Origin: an uncultured Acetatifactor sp.
Lineage (GTDB): Bacteria; Bacillota; Clostridia; Lachnospirales; Lachnospiraceae
Length of the DNA: 5,446 nt
Reading direction: 5' to 3'
NCBI GenBank assembly: GCA_910578185.1
Contig: CAJTPN010000052.1
Location: 1 to 5,446 of the forward strand
The first letter of the stretch is position 1; every line of letters starts with the position of its first letter. Below are positions 1 through 5,353 of this stretch, one piece after another. The notes beneath the pieces are model-generated. The model had not been told where the DNA came from, did not search any database, and saw only the letters and a list, made by a program, of their open reading frames with translations. The translations under genes and the position numbers were made by a program.

Positions 1-2
1 GC

Positions 3-77
3 CGCTGGGCAGACTTGGCTTTTATGGACTGCTGTACGACGGCTTTTTTCTTTTGCCGTCGTGCGGCAGATTATTAA
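3..77 (+). other. Left-edge segment; open plus-strand frame ending at 77, coding status unknown
   Basis: The first 88 bases hold no gene I can support. One plus-strand frame is open from the window edge to a TAA at 75-77 and reads RWADLAFMDCCTTAFFFCRR then AADY. It could be the C-terminus of a gene converging on permease C, but the frame runs through the stem-loop at 30-68 and is Cys/Phe-rich and low in complexity. A second frame is open even further and overlaps permease C. I cannot tell coding from chance here. Confidence 0.12.
30..68. terminator. Stem-loop downstream of permease C, possible non-canonical terminator
   Basis: Positions 30-43 and 55-68 form a 14-bp stem with 12 Watson-Crick pairs; the other two positions are G-U pairs when read as plus-strand RNA and A-C mismatches when read as minus-strand RNA. 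The 11-nt loop (44-54) is almost all T on the plus strand. The hairpin begins about 20 nt after the permease C stop codon, where an operon terminator would sit. No T run follows the stem on either strand, so an intrinsic terminator is not certain. It could instead be a 3' stabilising hairpin, a barrier between convergent genes, or part of a dispersed repeat. The structure is directly visible; the function is inferred. Confidence 0.5.
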
Positions 78-88
78 AAATATTGTGG

Positions 89-820
89 TTATTTGGCTGT
101 CTTGTTCAGTCCTTTCAAAATGAACAGCGAAAGAACAACACAGGTCAGCAGAACTATGACACCGATTAAAGTCTGAATGACGCTTGCATGGTAATAACCA
201 GAAAGGTTAAAAACGGCTGTCATAGGATAGACCGTTTTTAATGTGTTGGACATACTTGCAAACAATCCAGCGAAAGAATAGATTTCAGCAAATACCAGCG
301 CCAACCAGTAGCCCTTTTTCATCCGGGAAACCAAAGCGATAATCGGAGAAATGGCAAAAAAAACGCCAGCTCCATCCAGAAAATATGTTTTCAGGTTCTC
401 TAAAACAAGGCTAATAGGCAGAGCTTCAAGGTGGAGAACGGCCTCAATGAGAAAGGTAATAACAAAAAGCAGGAGATAGATCAGGACGCTGAACACAAGG
501 GTAAGCGCCATCTTGGCAAGTGTCAGTTTCATTTCATCCACGGGAATAAGGCGCAGGGATTTTAGGGTGTCCTCCTGTTCCTCCCGACAGATCATATAAC
601 TGCCCAGCAGGGCAATCACCGCAGGCAATACATAAAAGGTAGCAAGGGATTGGGTCGCTGTCATAAACCATCCTGCCTTGTCGATATAGCGGCTTCCATA
701 GAACATGAATTGCCCCTGTGCAAAGACAATCAACGCCACCATAACCGTTGCAAAACCGGCAATCCACAGGATTTTGGAGCGGCGGAGTTTCCAGCGCTCC
801 GCCCAAAGCAAAAGTTTCAT
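89..820 (-). CDS. ABC-2 type permease C, lantibiotic-immunity (LanE/LanG-like) family
   Basis: A 243-aa integral membrane protein, probably one of the membrane subunits of a peptide-exporting or peptide-repelling ABC transporter in the cytoplasmic membrane. About six hydrophobic segments are visible, near residues 17-36, 58-77, 103-127, 148-166, 170-192 and 214-236. Before the first segment is a basic stretch, ERWKLRRSKILW, that matches the start of the two sister permeases. Between segments 2 and 3 lies EEQEDTLKSLRLIP (80-93), the motif shared by all three, and KKGYWL (168-173) matches their KGYIL. The 243-aa length is usual for MutE/EpiE/MutG-type permeases. The ATG is preceded by GTGAGGTG at good spacing, and this ribosome site overlaps the TGA of permease B; the genes are only 12 nt apart, so it is the last gene of the operon. 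It is the most diverged of the three permeases. The substrate cannot be read from sequence. Confidence 0.9.
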   Translation of the reverse strand: MKLLLWAERWKLRRSKILWIAGFATVMVALIVFAQGQFMFYGSRYIDKAGWFMTATQSLATFYVLPAVIALLGSYMICREEQEDTLKSLRLIPVDEMKLTLAKMALTLVFSVLIYLLLFVITFLIEAVLHLEALPISLVLENLKTYFLDGAGVFFAISPIIALVSRMKKGYWLALVFAEIYSFAGLFASMSNTLKTVYPMTAVFNLSGYYHASVIQTLIGVIVLLTCVVLSLFILKGLNKTAK

Positions 821-832
821 TTCAGATGCACC

Positions 833-1564
833 TCACTTTCTCTTTTTCAAAACAGCCCCGGCCAGCATTACAGAAGCTACGCTCCACACACCTATGCAAA
901 GGAACGCCCCCGGAATATTAAGCGGCTGGGTAATCACGACACCTGGAATATCCCGCATAACAATGGCTGTCATGCTGGAGAGCGGATGCAGGTACATATT
1001 TACCATTAAGAGGATAAAGCCAAGAAATGTATAAACCAGCGTCAAACAGACGGGAAGAATATAGCCCTTTTGCACCGCAGCAACCGCCAGCACCGGCAAC
1101 ACCGCAAAAGCGGTCAGCAGGGAGATTTCCATGCACTTTCGCAGAAGATAAAGGGTGCTTGCGCTGTCAAAGGTGATATAGCCAGGCAGTACGCCGGTAA
1201 GAATGGACGCGGCTGCAATAATCAGCATAAAGCAGATCGAGTATGTCAGCACCACAACGAATTTGCTGAAAAAGTACGCCACTTTATTGACCGGCACAAT
1301 CCAGAGTTGTTTAAGTATATCATACTGGTTTTCGTTATACATCAGCATGGTACAAAGCATCCCCAGCACCACCGGCAGGATAATCCACGGGGTATAGCTA
1401 AACGCCGTCCACTTGTAGAACTCGATGGGTTCCACGCCGGTTCCCTTGATATTTGCAAAGTAGAACACAGCGGCAAGAGGCATAAAGAGCGCCGCCAGCA
1501 GCATGAGCCAGATAAACTTTCTCCGACGCAGCTTTAGAAATTCAACCTGTATCAGTTTAAGCAA
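833..1564 (-). CDS. ABC-2 type permease B, lantibiotic-immunity (LanE/LanG-like) family, TTG start
   Basis: A membrane subunit of the same transporter, 243 aa when started at the TTG at 1562-1564. That TTG has a GGAGGAG ribosome site about 6 nt upstream and overlaps the end of the ATPase gene by 8 nt, so translation is probably coupled. The frame stays open upstream to an ATG at 1726, but those 54 residues are polar, lie inside the ATPase C-terminus, and have no counterpart in the sister proteins. From the TTG the protein begins MLKLIQVEFLKLRRRKFIW, the same basic lead-in seen in permeases A and C, and its length equals that of permease C. Six hydrophobic segments lie near 17-36, 58-76, 100-124, 144-164, 168-190 and 217-238. 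The shared motif reads ENQYDILKQLWIVP (78-91), followed by QKGYILP (165-171). Family assignment is confident; the substrate is unknown. Confidence 0.9.
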   Translation of the reverse strand: MLKLIQVEFLKLRRRKFIWLMLLAALFMPLAAVFYFANIKGTGVEPIEFYKWTAFSYTPWIILPVVLGMLCTMLMYNENQYDILKQLWIVPVNKVAYFFSKFVVVLTYSICFMLIIAAASILTGVLPGYITFDSASTLYLLRKCMEISLLTAFAVLPVLAVAAVQKGYILPVCLTLVYTFLGFILLMVNMYLHPLSSMTAIVMRDIPGVVITQPLNIPGAFLCIGVWSVASVMLAGAVLKKRK

Positions 1565-2480
1565 TGCCCTCTCCTCCCGTAATCTGCTTGAAATAATCCT
1601 CAAGGGTATCATTGCAGATTTGGGAGCTGATAACAGCCACGTCCTGCACCACAAGAGCCTTGTTGATTGCTGCCATATCCAGTGCGGTATCATAGAGCCG
1701 CAGGTTATGTTCGTCCTGCACCGCATAATCAGTCACACGGAACTGCTGTTCCAAAATCAAAGAGGTTTTGTGGACATCCGAAACCTGAAGCTGGATGTAT
1801 TTCCGATTTTTCTTTTCCAAATCCTCCATGCTGTTTTCTTCCAACAGTACGCCGTGGTCGATGATGCCAATATCGTCCGCCAGAAGTGCGATTTCAGAAA
1901 GGATGTGGCTGGAAATCAGAATAGTTTTACCGCGCTCCGCGCTTAAACCCTTGATAAAGTTTCGTACTTCGGCAATGCCGATGGGGTCAAGCCCATTGGT
2001 CGGTTCGTCGAGTATCAAAAGCTCCGGGTCATGCAGGATGACATTAGCAATGCCGAGGCGCTGCTTCATACCGAGAGAATACTTGCTGAACAGCTTTTTG
2101 TCCCGATAAGGAAGCCCCACAACTTCCAGCGCTTTCTTGACGGCATTGGACCGGGGTGTCCCGCGCAGCTTCGCAAAGATTTCAAGATTTTCTGTGCCGG
2201 TCAGGTTGGGATAAAATCCAGGAGTTTCGATAATGGCCCCAATGCGGGGATAAATGCGCTTCTCGTGGCCTTTGATGTTCTGGCTGAACACATCCACTTC
2301 GCCGGAAGTGATCGGCGTAAGGCCCAAAATCATTTTCATAATGGTGGTTTTACCGGCTCCATTTCGCCCCAAAAGCCCGTAAATTCGGCCCGGCTTCACA
2401 TGAATATCCACGGAGTTGACAGCGGTTTGCTCCCCGTAAATTTTCGTCAGCTTTTTGGTTTCAATTACAAAATCGCTCAT
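1557..2480 (-). CDS. ABC transporter ATPase, LanF/BcrA type (bacteriocin or bacitracin resistance-like)
   Basis: The 307-aa cytoplasmic ATPase that powers the three permeases. In order: Walker A GRNGAGKTT (38-46), a Q-loop region reading IIETPGFYPNLTG (83-95), signature YSLGMKQR (134-141), Walker B LLILDEP (154-160), D-loop NGLD (162-165) and switch His in SSH (His192). Glu85 takes the place of the usual Q-loop Gln. This E-loop is described for lantibiotic-immunity LanF proteins, and the surrounding IExPGFYPNLT string is also typical of BcrA-type ATPases. Residues from about 215 on form a C-terminal extension without motifs I can name, as is common in drug and bacteriocin ABC ATPases. The ATG follows GTGAGG at 7-nt spacing. 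It lies 73 nt after permease A, and its stop is overlapped by the permease B start. Lantibiotic or bacitracin-like resistance is inferred from family and context; the exact substrate is not known. Confidence 0.95.
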   Translation of the reverse strand: MSDFVIETKKLTKIYGEQTAVNSVDIHVKPGRIYGLLGRNGAGKTTIMKMILGLTPITSGEVDVFSQNIKGHEKRIYPRIGAIIETPGFYPNLTGTENLEIFAKLRGTPRSNAVKKALEVVGLPYRDKKLFSKYSLGMKQRLGIANVILHDPELLILDEPTNGLDPIGIAEVRNFIKGLSAERGKTILISSHILSEIALLADDIGIIDHGVLLEENSMEDLEKKNRKYIQLQVSDVHKTSLILEQQFRVTDYAVQDEHNLRLYDTALDMAAINKALVVQDVAVISSQICNDTLEDYFKQITGGEGIA

Positions 2481-2553
2481 AGAGATGCCTCACTTTCTTA
2501 CTATGTTTCATTTTTCCAACAATATAGTTGTAAAGGCTCATAGGTCTTTTCTT
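2481..2553 (-). other. 73-nt gap between permease A and ATPase, with possible 26-aa reading frame
   Basis: The other junctions of this operon overlap or lie 12 nt apart, so this gap stands out. A minus-strand frame starts at an ATG at 2539-2541 and ends at 2461, inside the ATPase gene, encoding 26 basic residues (MSLYNYIVGKMKHSKKVRHL then YERFCN). It has only a weak purine-rich stretch upstream. The ATPase ribosome site lies within it, so if translated it would couple ATPase translation to that of permease A. I see no promoter pair or stable hairpin here. It may equally be non-coding spacer. Confidence 0.2.
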
Positions 2554-3321
2554 TCAGTAAGATTGCTTTTTTAGAGCCATTACGGATGCAGCAGCAGATG
2601 CGGCGCCGATCAGGAGCAGCGAACCGGCACAAATAAACGGTGAAGTGTCCGGCAAAACGCCTTGCATCAGGATTTCTACCATAGCTGCGGTTGCTTCGGA
2701 AATGTGAGAGTAAATTCCCATCACGCTTGCCAGCGGGTGTATTCCCATAAAATGGGCCGGAGCAATGACTACGGGAACCAGATAAAGCAGCGTTGCGCCA
2801 ATAGGCAGGATATATCCTTTTGACAGCGTGGCAAGAAACACAATCGGAAGCATGGCTATGGGGATTAGAAGTCCGCTCACCAGATACAAGAGGCCAGCAT
2901 CTATAAGTGTTTCTGCGTTCAAATCAGGAAAGCCCCCGGCAATCAACCCGCCGACAACACATAAAAGAAAAGTAATCAAACACAGTCCCACGGACATCAG
3001 GATCATTACAGCGACTTTTGAAAAGTATAGCTGTACTTTCGTGATGGGGATGATAAGAAGTTCTTTCAGCGTGTCGTTCTTATGCTCGTCAAAAAACAAG
3101 GTTGTGGCGAACATTCCCAGCACAATAGGCAGGAACAGACTGGACAAGTTCTTAAACGCCATCGTGTAGAGGTCGCCAAAGTTATCCATATATGGACTGC
3201 TCCTTGCAATGCTGCAAGCCCTCTCAATCGCAAGCGCCCCCAACAGCAGCGTCAAGGCCAAAATACACCAGACAATCTTATTCCGCTTCCATTTCTGCAT
3301 TTCAGTTGCAATGATTGTCAT
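2554..3321 (-). CDS. ABC-2 type permease A, first gene of the transporter operon
   Basis: A membrane subunit of 255 aa, paralogous to permeases B and C. Two ATGs exist upstream in frame, at 3348 and 3339. The first overlaps the TATAAT promoter box and the second lies at about the predicted transcription start, with no ribosome site. The ATG at 3319-3321 has AAAGGAGG at 7-nt spacing and is chosen. The protein starts MTIIATEMQKWKRNKIVW, with the family's basic lead-in, then about six hydrophobic segments near 16-33, 60-77, 103-128, 142-165, 168-188 and 228-249. The shared motif EHKNDTLKELLIIP sits at 79-92 and SKGYILP at 167-173. It belongs to the MutE/EpiE/MutG-like immunity permeases. As the first gene after the regulated promoter it would be expressed whenever the response regulator is active. 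Whether it forms a heterodimer with B or C, or a separate complex, cannot be told. Confidence 0.9.
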   Translation of the reverse strand: MTIIATEMQKWKRNKIVWCILALTLLLGALAIERACSIARSSPYMDNFGDLYTMAFKNLSSLFLPIVLGMFATTLFFDEHKNDTLKELLIIPITKVQLYFSKVAVMILMSVGLCLITFLLCVVGGLIAGGFPDLNAETLIDAGLLYLVSGLLIPIAMLPIVFLATLSKGYILPIGATLLYLVPVVIAPAHFMGIHPLASVMGIYSHISEATAAMVEILMQGVLPDTSPFICAGSLLLIGAASAAASVMALKKQSY

Positions 3322-3346
3322 GCGGTTTCCTCCTTTCATGGTTCCC

Positions 3347-3399
3347 ATTATAAGGGACGAACCTTGCCATAACCTTGCCGAAATCTTGTTTTAACCTTG
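3347..3399 (-). promoter_or_regulatory. Regulated promoter of the ABC operon with four 11-bp-spaced operator repeats
   Basis: On the minus strand a perfect TATAAT -10 box lies at 3347-3352. At 17-bp spacing the -35 position holds AGGTTA, a poor match to TTGACA, so the promoter probably needs an activator. Four copies of CAAGGTT (plus strand AACCTTG) start at plus positions 3360, 3371, 3382 and 3393, exactly 11 bp apart. Three copies are identical and the one at 3382 has one change (AATCTTG). They cover the -35 region and extend upstream on one face of the helix, which is how OmpR-family activators bind as tandem dimers. The neighbouring response regulator is the obvious ligand. The predicted RNA start near 3340 leaves a leader of about 20 nt that holds just the ribosome site of permease A. 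Confidence 0.75.
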
Positions 3400-3403
3400 T
3401 TTT

Positions 3404-3439
3404 GAACGAAAGAAAGCCCTGCACGCTCACAGGGCTTTC
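3404..3439 (-). terminator. Stem-loop ending the regulator operon
   Basis: A perfect 10-bp inverted repeat, 3412-3421 against 3430-3439, encloses an 8-nt loop that contains the histidine kinase stop codon. On the minus strand the descending arm ends in CTTTC and is followed by TTTCGTTC, an interrupted U-rich tail, so it can act as an intrinsic terminator for the HTH/regulator/kinase operon. The U tract is not continuous, so some read-through into the ABC operon is possible. Ribosomes terminating in the loop could also affect its folding. Confidence 0.7.
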
Positions 3440-4344
3440 GGAAGTATGATGGTAAAGGTTGTACCTGCTCCGGGAACACTGGCTGCCGTGATGGTTCCTT
3501 TATGAATGCTCACCAGCTCTTTTGCAATGGAGAGGCCCAGCCCGTTCCCTTTGGCAGATCGGGAGTGATCGCATTGATACATCCGTTCAAAGATATGGGG
3601 GAGATCAGAGGCAGAAATTCCTTTCCCATTATCGGCAACAACGATTTTTGCCTGCTGCTCCGTTTCGGTTACAGTAAGGGACACTTGGCTTGCGGCACTA
3701 TGCGTCAGGATATTTTGCAGCAGATTATTGAGAATACGGGTGTAGGCGGTGGGGTCAACTCTTGTCATGTATTCTGCTTCAGGTATCTCTATCTCATAGG
3801 TAAAACTGTGGTTTTCCAGCAACAGCACCCAGTCAGCCATAATGTTGCGGGAAAGCTCGTTCAGATCGCAAAGCTCAAAATGAAAAACTTGTTCCCCTGC
3901 GTCCAGCTTCACCCATTCAAACAAGGCGGTCACAAAGTCTTTCAGATGATGGGCTTTTTCCGTAGCAACCTGAATGTATTCTTCCTGTTCGGCTCCTGTC
4001 ACCATTTTGCTTTCCACGGCCTCCAAATACCCCACCAGAGAGGCGAGAGGGGTCTTTACATCATGGGAAAGGCTTGTCATGAGCCGTTTATATGCCTGCT
4101 CGGATTGCTTTTGTTGGATAAGCTGGGATTGGCTGCTCATAGCGATCTCGTTGATGTCATAACAGATTTGCTTCGTCAGGTCGCTCTCCCGCGACAATAC
4201 ACGGCGGTTCAGGTTCCCGTTCTTTATATCCGTCAGGGCATCTTTGATAAGAGAAAGCTGACCCCGGACACGGTGAAGTCTGGCCCAAAGGCAGGTAATT
4301 ACCAGCAGGGCAACCAATAGGGACAGCAACAGATAAAGGTTCAT
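3427..4344 (-). CDS. Sensor histidine kinase, single N-terminal membrane segment, no extracellular domain
   Basis: A 305-aa membrane-anchored kinase that should phosphorylate the upstream response regulator. Start choice: the ATG at 4350 lies 1 nt after its AAGGAGG and is too close, while the ATG at 4344 has 7-nt spacing and is chosen; it lies 2 nt past the regulator stop. Numbered from that Met, residues 3-20 form one hydrophobic segment, followed by a basic patch and a short helical linker to about 80. The H-box is SLSHDVKTPL with phospho-acceptor His94. The N-box NLLQN ends at Asn211, then come the G1 box DNGKG (238-242), the F-box HIFERMY, and the G2 box GNGLGL (266-271). All catalytic motifs look intact. 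No second membrane segment or extracytoplasmic loop is present, so ligand sensing is probably intramembrane or through a partner protein. Kinases of this compact type often sit beside bacteriocin-resistance transporters. The inducer is unknown. Confidence 0.93.
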   Translation of the reverse strand: MNLYLLLSLLVALLVITCLWARLHRVRGQLSLIKDALTDIKNGNLNRRVLSRESDLTKQICYDINEIAMSSQSQLIQQKQSEQAYKRLMTSLSHDVKTPLASLVGYLEAVESKMVTGAEQEEYIQVATEKAHHLKDFVTALFEWVKLDAGEQVFHFELCDLNELSRNIMADWVLLLENHSFTYEIEIPEAEYMTRVDPTAYTRILNNLLQNILTHSAASQVSLTVTETEQQAKIVVADNGKGISASDLPHIFERMYQCDHSRSAKGNGLGLSIAKELVSIHKGTITAASVPGAGTTFTIILPKAL

Positions 4345-4346
4345 GC

Positions 4347-5048
4347 TCATGCCTCCTTGTTGAACCGATACCCCACGCCCCGGACGGTCTGGATGTAAAA
4401 CGGATGCTCTGGATTTGGCTCGATTTTCTTCCTCAATTTGCTGATAAAGGACATGATATTGCTGTCGTCAAAGGCGTATTCCTCTGCCCATACCTGTGTG
4501 TATATCTGCTTTTTGGTGAATACCCGGCCCTTATTGGATGCCAGAAACACAAGCAGATCAAATTCCTTGCCGGTTAGCTCTACCGGGAGATTTTGGACAG
4601 TGACCGTCCGATTGACTTTATCAATCACCATATCTTTCAGCAGCATTGTGGCGGCCACATTCCCAGCTATGGGGTTTAAGGTGGTATAGCGCCGAACCAG
4701 GGAATGGATGCGGGCCATCAGCTCGTTAATGCTGAAAGGCTTTGTCAGGTAATCGTCTGCCCCAAGCCGTAGACCGGAAACCTTATCTTCCTCGTCACTT
4801 TTGGCGGTCAGCATCAGCACCGGCACATTATTTTTCTCCCGGATTTTCTGCAATACCTGAAAACCGTCCATATCCGGCATCATCACATCCAGAATAATCA
4901 GGGAACAGGCATCTTTGTTTTCTTCCAGCAGCCGCAGACCCTCTAAGCCGCCATGCGCCACCACCGCAGACAAGTTTTCCTGCTCCACGCATTTTTTCAT
5001 TAAGGCACATAGTTCCTTGTCATCGTCTATAATTAAAACGCTATTCAT
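4347..5048 (-). CDS. OmpR/PhoB-family response regulator
   Basis: A 233-aa cytoplasmic transcription regulator. The receiver domain (about 1-118) has the acidic cluster D8-D9-D10, phospho-acceptor Asp54 in ILDVMMPDMDG, Thr81 in MLTAKSDEEDK and Lys103 in LTKPF, so phosphorylation chemistry looks complete. The C-terminal winged helix (about 133-230) contains ELTGKEFDLLVFLA, a recognition-helix region around IMSFISKLRKKIE, and the wing TVRGVGYRF typical of OmpR-like proteins. The ATG at 5048 is preceded by GGGAGGG at about 9-nt spacing, inside the end of the HTH gene, which it overlaps by 8 nt. Its stop is almost contiguous with the kinase start, so the pair is translated together. Its most likely target is the four-repeat site at 3360-3399 in front of the transporter operon. 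No similar repeat array is visible before its own operon, so autoregulation is not supported. Confidence 0.95.
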   Translation of the reverse strand: MNSVLIIDDDKELCALMKKCVEQENLSAVVAHGGLEGLRLLEENKDACSLIILDVMMPDMDGFQVLQKIREKNNVPVLMLTAKSDEEDKVSGLRLGADDYLTKPFSINELMARIHSLVRRYTTLNPIAGNVAATMLLKDMVIDKVNRTVTVQNLPVELTGKEFDLLVFLASNKGRVFTKKQIYTQVWAEEYAFDDSNIMSFISKLRKKIEPNPEHPFYIQTVRGVGYRFNKEA

Positions 5049-5229
5049 GCTTCAAAGCCCTCCCTTGTTTTGTACGACCGTCAATCGGCTTCGCTGCATC
5101 CTTTGGCAAAAGCCAGATCGTTGCTACTTTCAAAGCACCAGGGATGCGCCCCGCAACGCAGTAATAGTTTATCCGTCGTGGGGTGACACCCCATTTTTCG
5201 CTCGCTTCTTTCAAAGTCATATAGTCCAT
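5041..5229 (-). CDS. Small helix-turn-helix DNA-binding protein (MerR/excisionase-like fold)
   Basis: A 62-aa protein reading MDYMTLKEASEKWGVTPRRI and onward. Residues 4-24 form a helix-turn-helix of the type seen in excisionases and MerR-like domains (TLKEASEKWGVTPRRINYY). The next part, GRIPGALKVATIWLLPKDA, resembles the wing that contacts DNA in these small proteins. There is no effector domain, and the C-terminus is short and basic (GRTKQGRALK). The first ATG is chosen because GGAGGTG lies at good spacing; Met4 would be 9 nt further away. It heads the regulator/kinase operon and overlaps the response regulator gene by 8 nt, so the two are coupled. Similar small HTH proteins are common in Firmicute genomes and mobile elements, from memory of the family. 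It might repress its own promoter or act as a recombination or transfer accessory factor; the sequence does not decide. Confidence 0.8.
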   Translation of the reverse strand: MDYMTLKEASEKWGVTPRRINYYCVAGRIPGALKVATIWLLPKDAAKPIDGRTKQGRALKHE

Positions 5230-5249
5230 GCTGCACCTCCGATATTGGT

Positions 5250-5278
5250 ATTTTACTTCTTTTGCTCGAATAAAACAA
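5250..5278 (-). promoter_or_regulatory. Candidate promoter P1 of the HTH/regulator/kinase operon
   Basis: Minus-strand TTGTTT (5273-5278) and TAAAAT (5250-5255) are separated by 17 bp. Transcription would start near 5243, about 14 nt before the HTH gene ATG and just ahead of its ribosome site. The -10 matches 5 of 6 bases and the -35 has the TTG core. In AT-rich DNA such pairs arise by chance, so this is one of two candidates. Confidence 0.4.
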
Positions 5279-5292
5279 GCGGCAAAATGTAA

Positions 5293-5321
5293 ATAATAAA
5301 GATTAGAACCTGTTCTGTATA
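5293..5321 (-). promoter_or_regulatory. Candidate promoter P2 of the HTH/regulator/kinase operon, overlapping the dyad
   Basis: Minus-strand TATACA (5316-5321) and TATTAT (5293-5298) are 17 bp apart. The -35 hexamer lies in the left arm of the inverted repeat at 5316-5353, and the 12-bp dyad AGAACCTGTTCT fills most of the spacer. A protein bound to either dyad would block this promoter. The RNA leader would be about 57 nt. Confidence 0.35.
5305..5316. promoter_or_regulatory. Short dyad AGAACCTGTTCT
   Basis: A perfect 5-bp inverted repeat with a 2-bp centre, abutting the larger dyad and lying between the two boxes of candidate promoter P2. The size and symmetry fit a dimeric repressor half-turn site. 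The protein that would bind it is unknown, and a 5-bp dyad can occur by chance. Confidence 0.3.
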
Positions 5322-5353
5322 CTTTGTTTTCAAGTCAAAAAGTAAAGTATACA
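5316..5353. promoter_or_regulatory. Perfect 10-bp inverted repeat between divergent genes, probable operator
   Basis: TGTATACTTT at 5316-5325 is repeated exactly in inverted form as AAAGTATACA at 5344-5353, with 18 bp between. Each arm contains the 6-bp palindrome GTATAC. Arm centres are 28 bp apart, a little under three helical turns. The left arm overlaps the -35 of candidate minus-strand promoter P2, and the right arm overlaps the -10 of the plus-strand promoter. This layout suits a regulator that controls both divergent genes at once, such as the XRE-like protein or the 62-aa HTH protein. Binding is inferred, not shown. Confidence 0.55.

Noticed and set aside
1070..1537. 155-aa plus-strand frame opposite permease B
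   Set aside because: Rich in His, Gln and Arg as expected from the complement of a hydrophobic gene; no start signals or recognisable domain.
1565..1726. N-terminal extension of permease B to the ATG at 1726
   Set aside because: It lies inside the ATPase gene, is polar and unlike the sister permeases, while a TTG with a ribosome site at 1564 gives the expected start.
2031..2543. 170-aa plus-strand frame opposite the ATPase
   Set aside because: Antisense to the Walker A to Q-loop region, with no independent support.
89..3321. Lantibiotic biosynthesis cluster
   Set aside because: No precursor peptide, LanB/C/M enzyme, protease or processing exporter is visible, so only resistance or immunity can be supported.
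3322..3348. Longer start of permease A at 3348 or 3339
   Set aside because: The first overlaps the TATAAT box and the second sits at the predicted RNA start without a ribosome site.
3360..3399. CRISPR or microsatellite repeat
   Set aside because: The repeat unit is only 7 conserved bases per 11, sits at a promoter, and fits an operator; CRISPR repeats are far longer with unique spacers.
3502..4320. 272-aa plus-strand open frame opposite the histidine kinase
   Set aside because: It is fully antisense to a kinase with intact motifs, has no family-like motif or ribosome site, and looks like a codon-bias shadow.
5305..5316. Gram-positive LexA (DinR) box
   Set aside because: The LexA consensus has four bases between GAAC and GTTC; here there are two.
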